A stretch of DNA of 64,000 nucleotides from Miscanthus floridulus (taxonomy: Eukaryota; Streptophyta; Magnoliopsida; Poales; Poaceae): assembly GCF_019320115.1 (NCBI RefSeq), contig NC_089598.1, positions 27,509,491-27,573,490 on the forward strand, given 5' to 3'. The notes beneath the pieces were generated by a model. It had not been told where the DNA came from and made no database searches. It saw only the letters and a list, made by a program, of their open reading frames with translations. The number at the start of each line of letters is the position of its first letter. Positions within the stretch are counted from its first letter, which is position 1. Made by a program: the position numbers and the translations under genes. Below, piece after piece: positions 1 through 11,663 of this stretch.

Positions 1-312
1 TTTGCTTGCTTCTATTAAGGACCATCGCTCCTCTAGATACATATGTTGCTCTTATTTATATCCATCTCTCCATCTATTGCAGTGAGTTGTGGCAGTGCGG
101 TTACTTGGTCAGTTGATAGTGGTAGATAAACTCAGGGCCAAGCCCGCGAGTATGGACTAAGGCCAAGCCTCACGAGTATCAGTGAGCAGTGATGGCTTAG
201 TCAGGGGGAGTTTCTGATTGTGAGTGGATCGCTCTTGTCAGTAGCAGTGAGTTAGGGGGGCATTTGTGTGGCAGTTGATCTTTAGTTGCAGTTGTTCTCT
301 CAATTGTCAGTC

Positions 313-1431
313 ATGGCTAGGTGCAAGAATGTTGGGGGTGGTCCCAGCGATGATGAGAGGCGTCCGCCTCGCCTGATAGAGCAGTAAAAGGCAAAGGGGC
401 TAAAGAAGACTGTAAAAGAAGAAGCGCAAGCATGGTGACATAGAGGTAGAGAGAGCAGCAGCAGTGGCTGCTGCCGCATAGCGTGCTAAGAGAGGTGGCA
501 GAGGTAGTGGTGGTCACATTGGCAATTAGTTGTCACTAGCTCAGAGGGCCACTATCGAGGAGCTCAAGGCTAGGCATGGTAGTCCATGTGATACTATCAT
601 GCTTGCAGGCTAGCGTGTACCTCTGGAGGATGCACCAGAGGGCACTCGTGTGGAGGAGATTGAGCCCTAGGAGGAGATCGAGTAGCACCAGGAGCAGGTA
701 GAGCAGCCACGGCTTTGATGTTCTAGTTGTACTCGCACCCAGGTGTCACCGAGACCTGAGACATAGAGATGTGGTTCCCGTCCACCTCCCAGATGATAGG
801 GTTCGCCTCTAGTGGTACACTTGGACTTAAGGGCAGCCACGGCTAGGTAGGTGCAGCAGCTTCATTTTGTGGAGTTTGAGCACTGGTTTCCACCGAGGCG
901 GGATGAGCGAGCCTCGGAGTAGTTCTACATAGTGTTGCAGGAGGACTTCTACAATGCCTACCTCAATAGTGGTGTGGCATTCAAATCTTAGAGAATGTGC
1001 TCCTTAGAGGTTATAGTTGCTATTGCAGGAGAGCAGATCCATCCCCACCTTAGCTACCTGCCAGGTTTGGTAGATCTCTTAGGATGGACTGGTCGATACG
1101 TTCCATCATGGGTTAGAGAGTTCTATGCTTCTTTATGGATTGACCCAAGGCACTGGTACATTCCCTTTGCTTTCAGAGGCCGTGACTATAGGCTACAAAG
1201 CTCGAGGGCTAGAGAGATACTTAGGATTCTAGAGTCCTCTATTTGGATTCACGAGATCTGCTATGGAGAGATAGAGCCACCAAGACGCCCTCATGGCGGA
1301 TGGATACCACCAATAGACTTAGTCAGAGCTTGCTTCACTGAGCCATTTGGAGAGGGATCAAGCCACACCCCACGTGACCTTACACCTATAGCTCATATCC
1401 TTGAGTCGGTCATGAGGAGGTCTTTGCTCCC
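313..1431 (+). pseudogene. Post-pol ORF of the SIRE-type element, 5' segment
   Basis: A reading frame starts at the ATG at 313 (MARCKN...) and runs with several in-frame stops to the insertion point. The best-preserved stretch (995-1431) encodes FYASLWIDPRHWYIPF and similar, which I recognise as the 'putative plant transposon protein' family found between pol and the 3' LTR of grass copia elements. Its function is unknown. The N-terminal part is rich in Glu, Gln and Arg. Most stops are TAG in places where Gln would fit, with one TAA and one TGA, so the frame decayed mainly by C-to-T changes. The frame resumes at 7923 after the nested element, where the sense of the protein (YREGLTH...) continues almost directly. 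Confidence 0.65.
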
Positions 1432-1705
1432 CCCTTATGCTAAGACTAGCAGCTAAGCATATCCAATTGGCTTTCATTTCCCCTCTAGGTGAGTTTACTA
1501 ACATGGGTTTCTTCATAACACATACTAGAATACCATGCTTCTTTATGAATGTATATGCTATGAAGGAATGCGATGCACCAGAATCAAAAAGTACTATAGC
1601 TGAGTTTGAGTTGACCAAAAACGTACCGATCACCACATCTAGTGCCTCCTGGGCTGTTTCAGTAGTTACATGGTTCACTTTTCCCTGAACATAGTTCTGC
1701 TGCAT
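1430..1705 (-). pseudogene. Truncated aspartic protease of the Del/Tekay-type element
   Basis: This is the retropepsin part of the gypsy polyprotein, which would cleave Gag-Pol. The active-site motif LFDSGASHSFI is intact about 40 residues into the segment, followed by a flap region with SPRGEMKAN. The homology then breaks near 1430: the last recognisable residues are ASLSIRG, and the reading frame runs into the antisense of the interrupted copia ORF. The junction lies in a run of C residues. The homologous protease at 42637-43300 continues well past this point, so about half of the domain is missing here and the element cannot be autonomous. Confidence 0.75.
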
Positions 1706-2733
1706 GTTAGCCGTCCTCTTGGGGCATCTGTTTGAGTAATGTCCTGGCTCTCCATAATTGAAGCTTCTATTATCATTAACTGCATTTGGCGCCTTTGATG
1801 CACCATTCTTCTACAGAGCATTTGGGGCATTATTCCTCATAGGAACATTGTTGGATTGTTGTTGGCGCTGGGCTAGTGCCTTGTACTGCTGCTACCGCTG
1901 CTGTTGTTGTGCACGCTGGGGTTGTTGATTGCAGTTGACTCGACCAGACTGTCCTTGATAGCGCTGCTATGGTTGAGTCTGTTGAGGATTGGCACGAAAG
2001 TGAGAGTTGCTCTGGATTGCTGTCCTTGAAACTTCCTCTTCTTGTCTTCCATCTGGCAGCGCTTGTTCTCTATCACCAAGGCCTTATTCACCAGCTGCTG
2101 AAAACTAGCAAAAGTATGAGACAACAATTAGTACTGGAGACCATCATTCAGACCCTCCATAAATAGCTCCTACCTCTTCTTATCCTCATCCACCTTAGTA
2201 GGTGCATACCATGACAATTGTATGAACTTGTCATGATATTCAGCAACAGCCATGCTCCCCTGCTTGAGAGCCAAGAATTCCTTCTTCTTTAGCTTCATCA
2301 AACCAGCAGGCGCGTGGTGAGAGCGGAAGGCACTGTGAAACTCGGGCCAAGTGATGGGATTAGCTTTAGTATGGCTGAAGCGGAATGAGTCCCACCAATC
2401 CAGTGCAGCTCCTTGCAACTATCCAGAAGCATATAGAACCTTCTCCTTATCATCACACTGGGCAATCTCAAGTTGCCTCTTGATTGCTCGTAGCCAGTCG
2501 TCGGCCTAGAGTGGGTCAGTGGAGTGCTTGAAAACAGGTGGATGTCCTTTCAGAAACTCTCCCCTCTTATCTCTGACTTGAGGGGGTGCATTCCTATTCC
2601 CATGTTCCATGTTCTGCATGTTCTGAGCCATTTGTTGAAGCAATTGTGTCTGCATCATCATCAGCTGCTCCATAGTGATCGGAGGTGGTGGTGGTAGGTC
2701 CTCGTCTCCCTAGTTGTTCCTCCTAGTGTTCAC
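1706..2733 (-). pseudogene. Gag of the Del/Tekay-type element
   Basis: The start at 2733 gives MVNTRRNN, then a Met/Gln-rich stretch. A retrotransposon gag core follows at 2418-2170 (LDWWDSFRFSH, EFHSAFRSHHAPAG, EYHDKFIQLS). Next comes a basic, Gln/Asn-rich linker (2127-1873) and a zinc-knuckle region near 1710-1780. Gag packages RNA and forms the particle. In the knuckle the first two cysteines have become Ser and Tyr (SFNYGEPGHYSNRC), so zinc binding should be lost. Several stops interrupt the frame. The gag start is inferred from the position of MVNTRR, a common opening in this lineage, and from the spacing to the core. Confidence 0.75.
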
Positions 2734-3680
2734 CATCTGTAGATGCATCATATAAGTCTCACATGTCTAAGCATATAACCTTTAAAAGATAATGGTCTAA
2801 TAAGAGTAGGTGTCACAAGATGAAGACAAGAGATACATGTAGGGTATACAAAAAGATAATTGTTCTGAACTTTTCCGGCGAGTTGGACAAATAGTAGTGC
2901 ATTAAAACGAGCATATCTCACTCTCTGTTTATCATATGATGGCTAATTTTACCTTTCTGAAAAGATTATGAAATTCTCTACAACTCTCATTTAGAACACT
3001 TTTTAGATTCTGATGTTTACTTAGTCAAAAACATACAACAAGCAATACTGTTCTAGAATTATGACAGCACAGAAACCTCAACTTACAATAGTTGTATCTC
3101 ACAATTCATAATAGGTATTGAGGTGATTCCTAATCCAAAAGAAAGATGTTGAAATCTACTTATCTCCATAAAATTTTCATTACCATTGGACATCTAGAAC
3201 ATGAGATATGAACTGATAAAGATGGACTGCTCAAAATGATACAGAATGGACAACATGATAAAATGAAACCCAACTATTTATTCAAATTATCCTTAAGCCT
3301 TAACCTTAACTAAATGACCGTGGACATGCCCACAAGTCATCACAATCATATCAATGATCCAAATCAAATATTGTTCATTATGACAATCATCCAACCATGC
3401 AAGTATCAATTGTTCAACCATTAAAAGAAAAGAAACTAAACACTTTCACGTGCATCTACGCGTGTTTATTACATATTCTTTTAAGACTTCCTCCTATGGG
3501 TCGATGTTGGTGCTGGTGTTGGGGTCTCCAAATTCTCCTCTATTCTTCGGGGGCGACTGAGTAGGAACACTTGGCGCTTACACATTTGGACCTCCTTGAT
3601 GTTGCTTCAGTGTAGCATTCTCACGGGCAAGCTGTAGATATGCCTTCCCCATGACATCGAGCTTGTCTAGGGCCTAATCC
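2734..3680 (-). other. Leader spacer between gag and the upstream acidic ORF
   Basis: This is AT-rich sequence without a convincing ORF. A stretch at about 3190-3330 recurs, diverged, at about 42040-42150 in the related element, which shows that this spacer belongs to the family and is not a later insertion. I see no repeat structure or other feature in it. Confidence 0.5.
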
Positions 3681-4550
3681 AAGTCAGCGTTGGTCTAAGC
3701 CAACCACAACAAGGTAGGCTTCAGTCTCAGGTTTGCCTCTCCAAGTGGTGCAGTGATGTTGTAAGTAGACTGGCCGCCCTGACGGCGGGGAAGATAACGG
3801 TCCTCCTCCTAGGCGATGTCGTCGAAGTGGCAGTCGCGGTTGACCACCAATGCCTGTCGAGCAGCGTCCCTGATGGCGGCTGCACATGTGAGCCGTGCAG
3901 TGATGGCACGGTGGATGTAGCACACCCAAGTTCCCTCATGGATGTACACTTCTGTCTCCCAGAAGCCGGTGTAATCGGGGTGGGTCCAATGCTCTGTCCT
4001 GTACTAAATAGTGCATCTAGTGTGGTAGCGGCGTACGAGCGAGACAAGCTTGGGGGTGGTAGTAGGCATCTTCTTGTAGATCATAGTGGATCTCCGCAGT
4101 CCACCCTTGAGCTAGTAGTGCATCATGATCATCACCCCCATTTCCACCGTCTCCTCCATCATCACCACCATCATCACCATTACCATCTCCACCATCTCCA
4201 CCATCATCACCTCCATCATCTAAATCAGAACTGTCAAAATCATCTCCATCATCTGGGTCACCAGCTTCCTCCTGGCCACCCTATCCATTTTCTTCCCTGG
4301 GTTCTTCCTCGGACTCCTCTATCTCAATGGGCTTCTCAAACATGGGCCCCTCTTATGTTTCTTCATCCATGGGATCTTCCATCACATCCTCTAGAGGTTC
4401 CTCCATAGGCACTTCCACAGGAGGTTCCTCCTCCATGCTCCTCAGAGCTTCCAAAAAATGTGCCGAAACGCGCTTGCCAAAAGTGAACCTGGTCCTCCTG
4501 GTGGGCATTATGATGGTCCTCTTGCGGGGTGTCAACTTGGTGCGAGCCAT
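3681..4550 (-). pseudogene. Extra acidic ORF between the 5' LTR and gag
   Basis: An ATG at 4550 opens a protein with a basic N-terminus (MARTKLTPRKR..., about 25 residues). It turns acidic (EEEPPVEVPMEEPLEDV) and after one stop carries a long Asp/Gly-rich tract (4140-4260, GDDGGDGG-type repeats). The rest decays through stops down to about 3680. The frame lies upstream of the separate gag start at 2733, so it is an additional ORF of the element. I recognise no domain. A basic head with an acidic tail could suit a nucleic-acid-associated protein, but that is speculation. On the plus strand the Asp/Gly tract reads as a His-rich ORF, which is a shadow. Confidence 0.5.
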
Positions 4551-4716
4551 CTATAAGAATGAAAAGGTTGAGTATTAGAATAAAATAATTTTGCAACAGA
4601 TAAAGAATAGAATATAAGCAAATTTTTTATAGCAAATTAAAGGTAGTAAAATAAAGGTAATGTGATCCTAAAAACGTCCATTTCTAACTAGGTTGATCGT
4701 CCTACAGTCAGTTATA

Positions 4717-4728
4717 GCTCCAATACCA
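4717..4728 (-). promoter_or_regulatory. Primer-binding site (initiator-Met tRNA)
   Basis: The minus strand reads TGGTATTGGAGC three bases after the LTR. The usual plant sequence complementary to initiator-Met tRNA is TGGTATCAGAGC. The site fixes the element's orientation and the inner edge of its 5' LTR. Confidence 0.8.
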
Positions 4729-4731
4729 ATT

Positions 4732-7700
4732 TGCTGCACCCAATTTTGCATAGCAAAACCAAGTACTCATATATGTGCGCCTAGGATGTCCAAACACACA
4801 CATATATCACAAATTGTAATAGCATCAAAGTAAAGTACTTATTACATCGCATATCTCATCACAATGTTAATACAAAGTTTGCTCAATGGCAATATTATTA
4901 CAAACATAGTGGAATATCTAGCCCAATCTACCACAGGGACTCCAACTGGTGAACACCACCCTAGTAGTCCTGGACATCCCCCGAAAACTCTTCATATCCA
5001 TTATCTGTTACCCATCTAGGATTTTCATTGGATGTAAAGCAAGTGTAAGCTCACCATGCTTAGTAAGTATATCAAAGGGATCTAAGAGGCTCAAAGGCTT
5101 AACACGGTTTGACTGCGGTTCGCAATTTTAGTTGTTCAAGTTTTAGCATCCTGAATCACTACTTTAGTGAACAGTCCCAAATCCCAAGTGATATTAATGT
5201 ATAATCAAGTTCATATCAATTCCCATCCATCCACAGTAACCACTAATCATGAAGGATCCAGACCGCTCGTATCTGTGAGCACAGCTGTTATAACAGGTCA
5301 AATATTTCTACATAAATTGTACAACTTTACCCACCGAGCTATGATTCCCAATGTCGGGGTTTGCAAAGCCCACTACACCTCTACTTAGGAAGTGTGGTAG
5401 GGTTTCACTACATAACCCTTAGCTAGTTGCACTAACAAGTCATAGCTGCTAAGGTTTCAGCAGTCTAGCCGTATGTGGCCCTCCTCTAGGAGTGGCACAT
5501 GTGGGCACGCGGCACGGTACACACACCCTAGCAGATAAGGAAACATACCAACTAGTGCCCCCTCTTGCCCTTATGGAAAGCTATAGACGAGCTAGTACAA
5601 TCTAGTTAACAGGTTAAAGTTAGAGCCATATGACACTCGGGGTTGTACGAAACCTCCTGGGTGGCCGCTTCAGGATTAAGTCCTTAGGGCGAGGCACTAG
5701 AGTACTCAACCCCGTACTCTAGCCCCCCTAATTGTTGCTAAAAAGCTTAATGTTATCATGTTGCATAATGTCTTTAGTCATGTTTAACTATTATTCTATG
5801 TTAAGCGCTGCAGCATCTATCCAAAATGCATACCCAAACCCTAGGTAACAAGGATATGTGGTACAAGTAATCATCTAGGTAAAGTCCTTAAAGGTATATC
5901 AAATTAGACACATGCATGAATATGAAGTGTAATAATTCATAGGTACAAGGGGCCTTTGGTACACTTGCCTTCTTCAAAGTTTTCCTAGGAGTACTGCTGA
6001 TCTTGTTGTGGGTCCTCAGTCACCTCAAATGGCTCACCCTCTAATCGTGTTCCAAATCACAAATCAAGCATCAATCCAATCACTACATGCATACAAGATA
6101 GACTTCTATTAGAACAGCACACAAAACAGTAAAAACATAAGTTGAAAAGCTTATAAAACTATTCTACGTATTGCTACGAACACATGAGCGAAAGAATCAC
6201 TCAAATCAGACTTAAAACACGAAAGTTATGCATAAAATAAGGTTTAATGGCATTTCTATAAATAAACTGAACTTATTTTTGAATTAAAACAATAAAATAT
6301 GAATTTACACGGTTACTGGACTACGCGTACTATTTCTAGAAAATACAGGGACCTAAACAAATAAAAACAGGACTAAATTGTATTTATTTTGAACTAGACT
6401 GGACTGCGGGTTAATTCACCGAAAACAGAAGGGCTTTTCTACAAAACTGGCATGGCTTGACTGCGGGTTGACTGCGCTGCTGACCGAGCAACCACGTGGC
6501 ACGCGAGGACTGGTGCGGTGCACCACGCATGGACCAATTACACCATGAACCAACACGGTTCAATCGTGGCCGGCAGTGCAAGATCCAACGACGCAGGGTG
6601 CTCGAGAGTACTTTCGCCGGCCATACCAAACCGCCGGTGAGCCCACCATGGCCGGCGATGAGGCTACCATGGCGGCAAACCCTGGTATGGTGTTCTAGAC
6701 CTCCCCGATAGAAACTGAATGCACTAGGATGATCTACAGGCGCGCGCGAACATGATGGAAGCATTACTGAGGGCGGGGAACACGCCGGAACGACGTCCCG
6801 TGGTGGTGCCATGGCCGGCGGCAACTGAAGTTCACTGGTACAGTGTTCTAGTGTGCAAAACAATGAATGGAGGGCATGGGGAGAACTAGGAGCTCACCGT
6901 GAGTCGATCAGCGAAGGTCGCGGCATCCGGGATGGTTCCGAGGGGCCAAGTCATCGACGGTGGCGGCTGGAGAGAGAAGCGACGGCGCGGGTCAGGGGAA
7001 ACTAAGCAATGCAAGGCCAAATCGATGAATTGGAGTCACCTACGGTTGTGGGAGCACACGGCGAAGCTTCGGGTCATGTCGGCGTCGAGGTTCGAGGCGC
7101 GGGAGAGGTGAATTGATGGCGGCGGTGGCGTGCTCGGACAGAGGAAAGGGGAGAAGAAAGGGGTGCGGCTTGGGTTTTATAGGCGGGCAGCCGCTGCGGT
7201 GGAAGGAAGGGACGTGGTCACTTGGGTGGGATTGGCAGCCTACCTTGCATGAGCGACGGTGGCTGTTTGCCATACTTGGCCGTGCCATCGTCGGGCGACG
7301 AAGAAGGAAGAGGGCACCAGGGGGGAAGAAAGGAAAGGGGCGCTGGGTGGCTGACATGCGGGGCTAGCAGCGCAGCGAGTGAGAAAGGAGCACGTGCGGG
7401 TGAAGGCCAAAGCGGAGCAGGCCGAGCAGGCCAGGGCGCTGAGCTGGGCTACGCGTGCATGCGGTGCGGTGCGGAGGAAGGCACGGAGCGGGCCACCGAG
7501 CGGGCCAGGGTGCTGAGCGGGCTGCGCATGGGAAACTGAGAAAAGGGAGGGGAGGCGCGGTTGGGCCGCTGAGCAGGCTGAAAGCCATGAAGGGGAGGAA
7601 GTGAAGGGTTGCGCTGGTTCCTGGGCTGGGCTGAAAAGGAAGAAAGGTAATTTTTTTCCAAAATCAAATTCTTTTCCAATTCTAGTTTTCAAATTTAAGC

Positions 7701-7922
7701 CAAATTCTAATGGAATTTGAATTCAACTTCATCCATTCTAGCCCTACACTCAACCAAAAATAATATGCTTTGGCATGAATGCAACAAACATGTTTCTAAA
7801 CCATATAGTTAATTTTATTTATCCAAAAATTTATTATTTAGCCAAGGTTAAAAATACATAGAAAATTAAATAAATGCTCAAAATTAATTGCTAATTTGTA
7901 GTTAAAATTTTTGGGTGTTACA
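4732..7922 (-). repeat. 5' LTR (3.19 kb) of the Del/Tekay-type insertion
   Basis: On the minus strand the LTR begins TGTAACACCC and ends GGGTGCAGCA, which are imperfect inverted termini with TG...CA ends. The outer boundary at 7922 is set by the abrupt return of the copia ORF at 7923. The inner boundary is set by the PBS. About 6490-7640 is GC-rich and produces many overlapping spurious ORFs on both strands. The flanks are AT-rich. There is no second copy in the window. Confidence 0.8.
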
Positions 7923-9400
7923 CTATCGTGAGGGATTGACACATTTTTAGCTTTGGTTAGTCCACCACTTGATCTCTTAGACTGTGTTTGATATTTGGGA
8001 TCTGATGCTCTTAGAGATGGAGAACACCTTAGCAGAGGGTTTCAGGGGCCATCGTCAGTTGCCATATGCTCACTGGATCACCATTCTTATTTGGAAGGCG
8101 GTTTCATAGATGTCCCCAGAGACAGTGGCTGAGTGGAGCGGTGCGACTATGGAGTTCCCAAAGTATGACATGAGCCAGCTATTATGTTATAGTCGTAGGA
8201 GGACTCCTAGCCAGCCGAGCCATAGACCAGAGGTGCCAGAGATTGTAGCTGAGCAGGACGAGGCCATCAGGGCCATTGCCGAGACTGAGCTAGAGCAGCT
8301 AGAGGCACAATAGGAGGACATGGTCAAGAGCGACCTGACTGATAGCTCAGACGAGGACTACCAACCTATCCCAAATATGCCACCACATGCACACGATAGA
8401 GAGGCCAGTGGCTCTAGCTCAGCTCCACCATAGCCACCATAGACAGACCCCATCTTGCTAGCTATACTTGAGTGCATGCGATAGGACTAGGCTCATCAGG
8501 CACAAGAGACAGCAACTGCCATTACTCAGGTGCAGGCATGTCAGGATTAGTTCTAGCAGCAGTAGCAGGCCATTTAGCTGCAGTAGCTAGTCACTCAGTA
8601 GCAGCTTCTTGGTTTCATGCAGCATGTCCTTTTGACAACAGGAATTGCTCCTTTCCAACCCACATTGTAGATCGATCAGACTATTACTACTACCCTAGTG
8701 ACTCCAGCTATATAGCCTAGTGGGCTTCAGAGTCAGGGACAATCGATAGCACAATTTGCCTCACCTTTCGAGCAGGTGTCTCAGTGGTTTACTTCACCAG
8801 GGACAGAGCAGGCTCAACACTTCACTCCTATAGTTACAAGCTTCACTCCTACTCAGTCAGAGTCCATGCTAGTGATAAACACTCTAGTCTCTAGGAGTTT
8901 GGGTGCTACCTTCAATGAGCTCATAGGACAGCCTACACCTCTAGAGTTTTGAGTCCTTGCTCCTACTTTAGCCACTCCGATTACTGAGACGACCAAGACT
9001 CTTTCGTCTTCTGTTGCTTCATCAGAGCCGCCTACCATAGTTACTCCTACTCTTGAGGCTTTAGCGACAATGACAGAGGCAGTTGTGGCTCCACTTCCTA
9101 TAGAGACAGCTTCAGAGCCACAAGGTCAGGCTATAGCTTTAGCTTCTACTTCTTAGCTAGCCGACCCAGTTACTGAGACCGTAGGGCAGACCTAGACCAC
9201 TCCACTTTTTGCTTTAGAGTCAAAGGGTCAGCCGCCAATTGCTCCAGCTGGTCCAACAGTTCTGAGTCTATAGTCAGATGATGATGCCACTCAGTTTTAG
9301 ATCTCTCACCGCACCTTAGTGCCTGACTCATCTACTCCTATCCCATCGACCAACCCTTAGGTTTTAGTGCTTGACGCGAAAGGGGGAGAGGGAGTGAGTA
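7923..9400 (+). pseudogene. Post-pol ORF of the SIRE-type element, 3' segment
   Basis: This is the continuation of the frame broken at 1431. It resumes with YREGLTHF and passes through FRGHRQLPYAHW, a clear open run at 8110-8313 (MSPETVAEWSG...), then a long low-complexity Pro/Ser/Thr/Ala tail with many stops. In this segment nearly all stops are TAG where a Gln-rich protein would have CAG. The last recognisable part is near 9370-9400 (AKGGEG), a common end just ahead of the polypurine region in this lineage. Function is unknown. 9401-9770 is AT-rich with no gene that I can support. Confidence 0.6.
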
Positions 9401-9770
9401 TGTTAGACATGTTAGACTTAGGATTCTTTTGCGTGCTACTTCAAGCATTCATGTTTACTTTCATGCATTGTGATATATGTGTGATTGTGAGACTTATGTG
9501 ACATGTGTGCTCTCTACTTTGATATATTTATGTCATGTCACTTTGTTATGCTCATTTACTTAGCTTTCGCGTTCTACTCCGATTCAAATGAGGTTTATAC
9601 TTTGTACTCATGCTTAATTCATATCTTGTGGGCACATTGTGTTGGCTTAGGTCATATAAGCATGTCTAACCCCCTTGTTCTTATTGTCAAATGCTTATAT
9701 GAACCAAGCATGTTGAAAACCTCACCCATCTCCTATACACATAGTCGAGGTAGTGTTGTTATTAATCACC

Positions 9771-9784
9771 AAAAAGGGGAAGAT
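9771..9784 (+). promoter_or_regulatory. Polypurine tract of the SIRE-type element
   Basis: AAAAAGGGGAAGAT lies directly before the TGAAAG start of the LTR, the expected priming site for plus-strand DNA synthesis. Confidence 0.85.
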
Positions 9785-11376
9785 TGAAAGCATCTAGGCC
9801 CCTAGCTGGGTTTTGGTGATTAATGATGACACAATATTACTATGACTAACATGTGTTTTGTAGAGGCAATTTGAGTTAGGTCATGGCAATGATGATTGTT
9901 TAGGCAATTATCATTTTCATGCCCCTATCGATGGAAATAGTTTTGGTTTTTAAAGGATGGACGACAAGGTTAAGGACAGACTAGTTCTAAGTGTCGTTTT
10001 GGACTTTGTTTTGGTTCTAAGTGGCGTTGGAGAGACACTTAGAGTAGTTTAGGACTTTGTTTTTCCTTTGGCCATACTATTAAGGGGGTATGAAGGAGTA
10101 GCTTGACCTATGTAAGTCTAATGGTTTAGGTGTGGTGCACACATGGCAAACTTAGCACTAGGTAGCTTAGGGTTTGCCCTTAGATCGATTGGAGACAAAC
10201 TCATTCACGAAGATGTTGAATTGGAAGTGAATGGAGTGCTCATTTACTGAGTGGACACTGGTTTGGTAGTGACCGGACGTAGCAGTGTGAGTCAGATTAG
10301 TTCATTTGCTCGGCAGCAGAAGTTAGACTACATCCAGACGTTGAATAGTAATGTCCACCGGACGCACCAATGATTGCAACAGTACCAATGTGGACTTGCT
10401 GTTGACTAGAACGGACGTTGGTAGGTATGTGACCAGACGCATGGCTTGTAGAGTCCGATCAATAATAGAGAAGGTCCATAGAGGATAATTCTTGACTGGA
10501 CGTGTCAGGTGGATGTTGACAGGATGCTGACCAACGTCATGTCACTCTAATGGTCAAGTCTGACAGCTAATGTGTTCGTGGCCATTGGCCACTGACCGGC
10601 GCATCCGGTCACCTCATGTTTTGCTAAGTTGGACAGTAATGGTAATGTTTTGAATGGGAGAGTATAAATACTTCACCTACTCTTCCAACTTAGCTCTCTT
10701 GCCCAATTGTTTAGCTGAGAAACACCTTTGGAGTGTAAGGGAGAGCAAGAGCCTAGTGGGGTGATTGAGATTTAAGAATCCAAGATTAAGGACCTCATTA
10801 GTGCATAGGGAGTAGCAAGTGTGCATCCACCTTTCTCATTAGGCTTGTCTTGGTCAAGTGAGAGTTTGGGCTTGTTACTCTTGGTGATCGCCATAACCTA
10901 GATGACTCGGTGGTAATTGGAAGCTTGGTGATCATCCAGCGAAGCCTGTAGATGACCCAAGTCATGGTGTGAGCGGTTGTGGGTGATTCACTACGACGGT
11001 GTATCAAAGAATCAGCCCGTACAGAGCACTTGATCCTTGCGCGGATCAAGGGGGAGCTATACCCTTGCGCGGGTGCTCCAACGAGGACTAGTGGGGAGTG
11101 GCGACTCTCCAATACCTCGAAAAACATCGCCGTGTTCCTCTCCTTCTCTTTACCTTGAGCATTTACATTTGAGCAATTCAATTCATGTCTCTACATTCTT
11201 GGAATTGCCATGCTAGAGTAGGATTGGAACCTAGTGTGTAAAACTTTTATGCGGTAGAACAATAGAAACACTTGTAGGCATAAGAGGGTGAAATAGGATA
11301 AGTGTAGGGCTTAATTATTGCAAGAAATTTAGAATTCGCCCAATTCACCCCCCTCTTGGGCATCTTGATCCTTTCA
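9785..11376 (+). repeat. 3' LTR (1592 bp) of the SIRE-type element
   Basis: It starts TGAAAG and ends CTTTCA, a six-base inverted terminal repeat. A TATA box lies at 10663-10670. The region 10240-10620 contains repeated ACCGGACG-like motifs, common in this family. Immediately after it, eight bases separate the LTR from a gypsy RT fragment. The candidate target duplication on this side is 11377-11381. The other side is outside the window. Confidence 0.85.
10663..10670 (+). promoter_or_regulatory. TATA box in the SIRE-type LTR
   Basis: TATAAATA lies about 0.7 kb before the LTR end, followed by CTTCACCTAC and a C/T-rich stretch as expected near a plant transcription start. It is the likely U3 promoter of the element. 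Confidence 0.6.
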
Positions 11377-11384
11377 CCCTAGAT

Positions 11385-11552
11385 ACACTGCCACCCTCGA
11401 GAGCCTTTGATCATTCCATTCCTTGCTACCGGGTGTCAAGCCAGTCAATGTCCAACCCTACTGATATAGTCCAAGTCAAAAGGATGAGACCGAGCGCCAG
11501 ATACAAGAAATGCTCAACAATGGCATCATTCAACCGAGTCAAAGCCCTTTTG
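11385..11552 (+). pseudogene. Fragment of a Ty3/gypsy reverse transcriptase N-terminus
   Basis: The plus-strand frame reads HSIPLLPGVKPVNVQPY, a stop, then SQKDETERQIQEMLNNGIIQ. These are characteristic residues just before the first RT motif of gypsy elements. The match ends at SQSPFA, and the following 111 bases (11553-11663) are unidentified. It is on the opposite strand from the CRM element next to it, so it comes from a different element, presumably one broken by the copia or CRM insertions. Confidence 0.75.
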
Positions 11553-11663
11553 CCGCCGGTGGCCCAAGCGTCCATGGTCTTGCTCGAAGTTGATAGTGCC
11601 AATGCCTCCCCGGCGCTAAGGCCCATCGAGCCCTGCCCCGCTGCCCCTCCTTGAAAAAGGGGA

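Larger units (their letters stand above)
1430..7922 (-). mobile_element. One-LTR Del/Tekay-type gypsy insertion (LTR, leader ORF, gag, partial PR)
   Basis: Read on the minus strand: a 3.2-kb 5' LTR (7922-4732), a primer-binding site for initiator-Met tRNA (4728-4717), a leader with an acidic ORF, gag from 2733, and protease that stops abruptly at about 1430. RT, RNase H, integrase and a 3' LTR are absent. The host ORF resumes at 7923 with only a few codons missing. The LTR opening TGTAACACCC, its great length and the Met PBS fit Del/Tekay chromoviruses. The element at 41196-47750 is a relative: the sequences after the PBS and in PR are clearly homologous. Confidence 0.75.
1..11376 (+). mobile_element. 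3' part of a SIRE/Maximus-type Ty1/copia retrotransposon, split by a nested insertion
   Basis: What is present is a long decayed ORF, a polypurine tract at 9771-9784 and a 3' LTR (9785-11376) that begins TGAAAG and ends CTTTCA. That LTR signature and the extra ORF between pol and the 3' LTR are typical of the SIRE/Maximus lineage (maize Opie and Ji, sugarcane Maximus). Gag, protease, integrase, RT and the 5' LTR lie upstream of the window. A minus-strand gypsy fragment occupies about 1430-7922 inside the ORF. Bases 1-312 precede the ORF and show no gene. Lineage assignment is from recognised features, not from an alignment. Confidence 0.8.

Noticed and set aside
3827..4408. 193-codon plus-strand ORF with a long His-rich tract
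   Set aside because: It is the antisense of the Asp/Gly-rich tract of the minus-strand leader ORF (GAT/GGT read backwards gives CAT/ACC); no other support.
6411..7692. Cluster of ORFs of 70-150 codons
   Set aside because: Same situation in the GC-rich part of the LTR at 4732-7922; no conserved motif in any frame.
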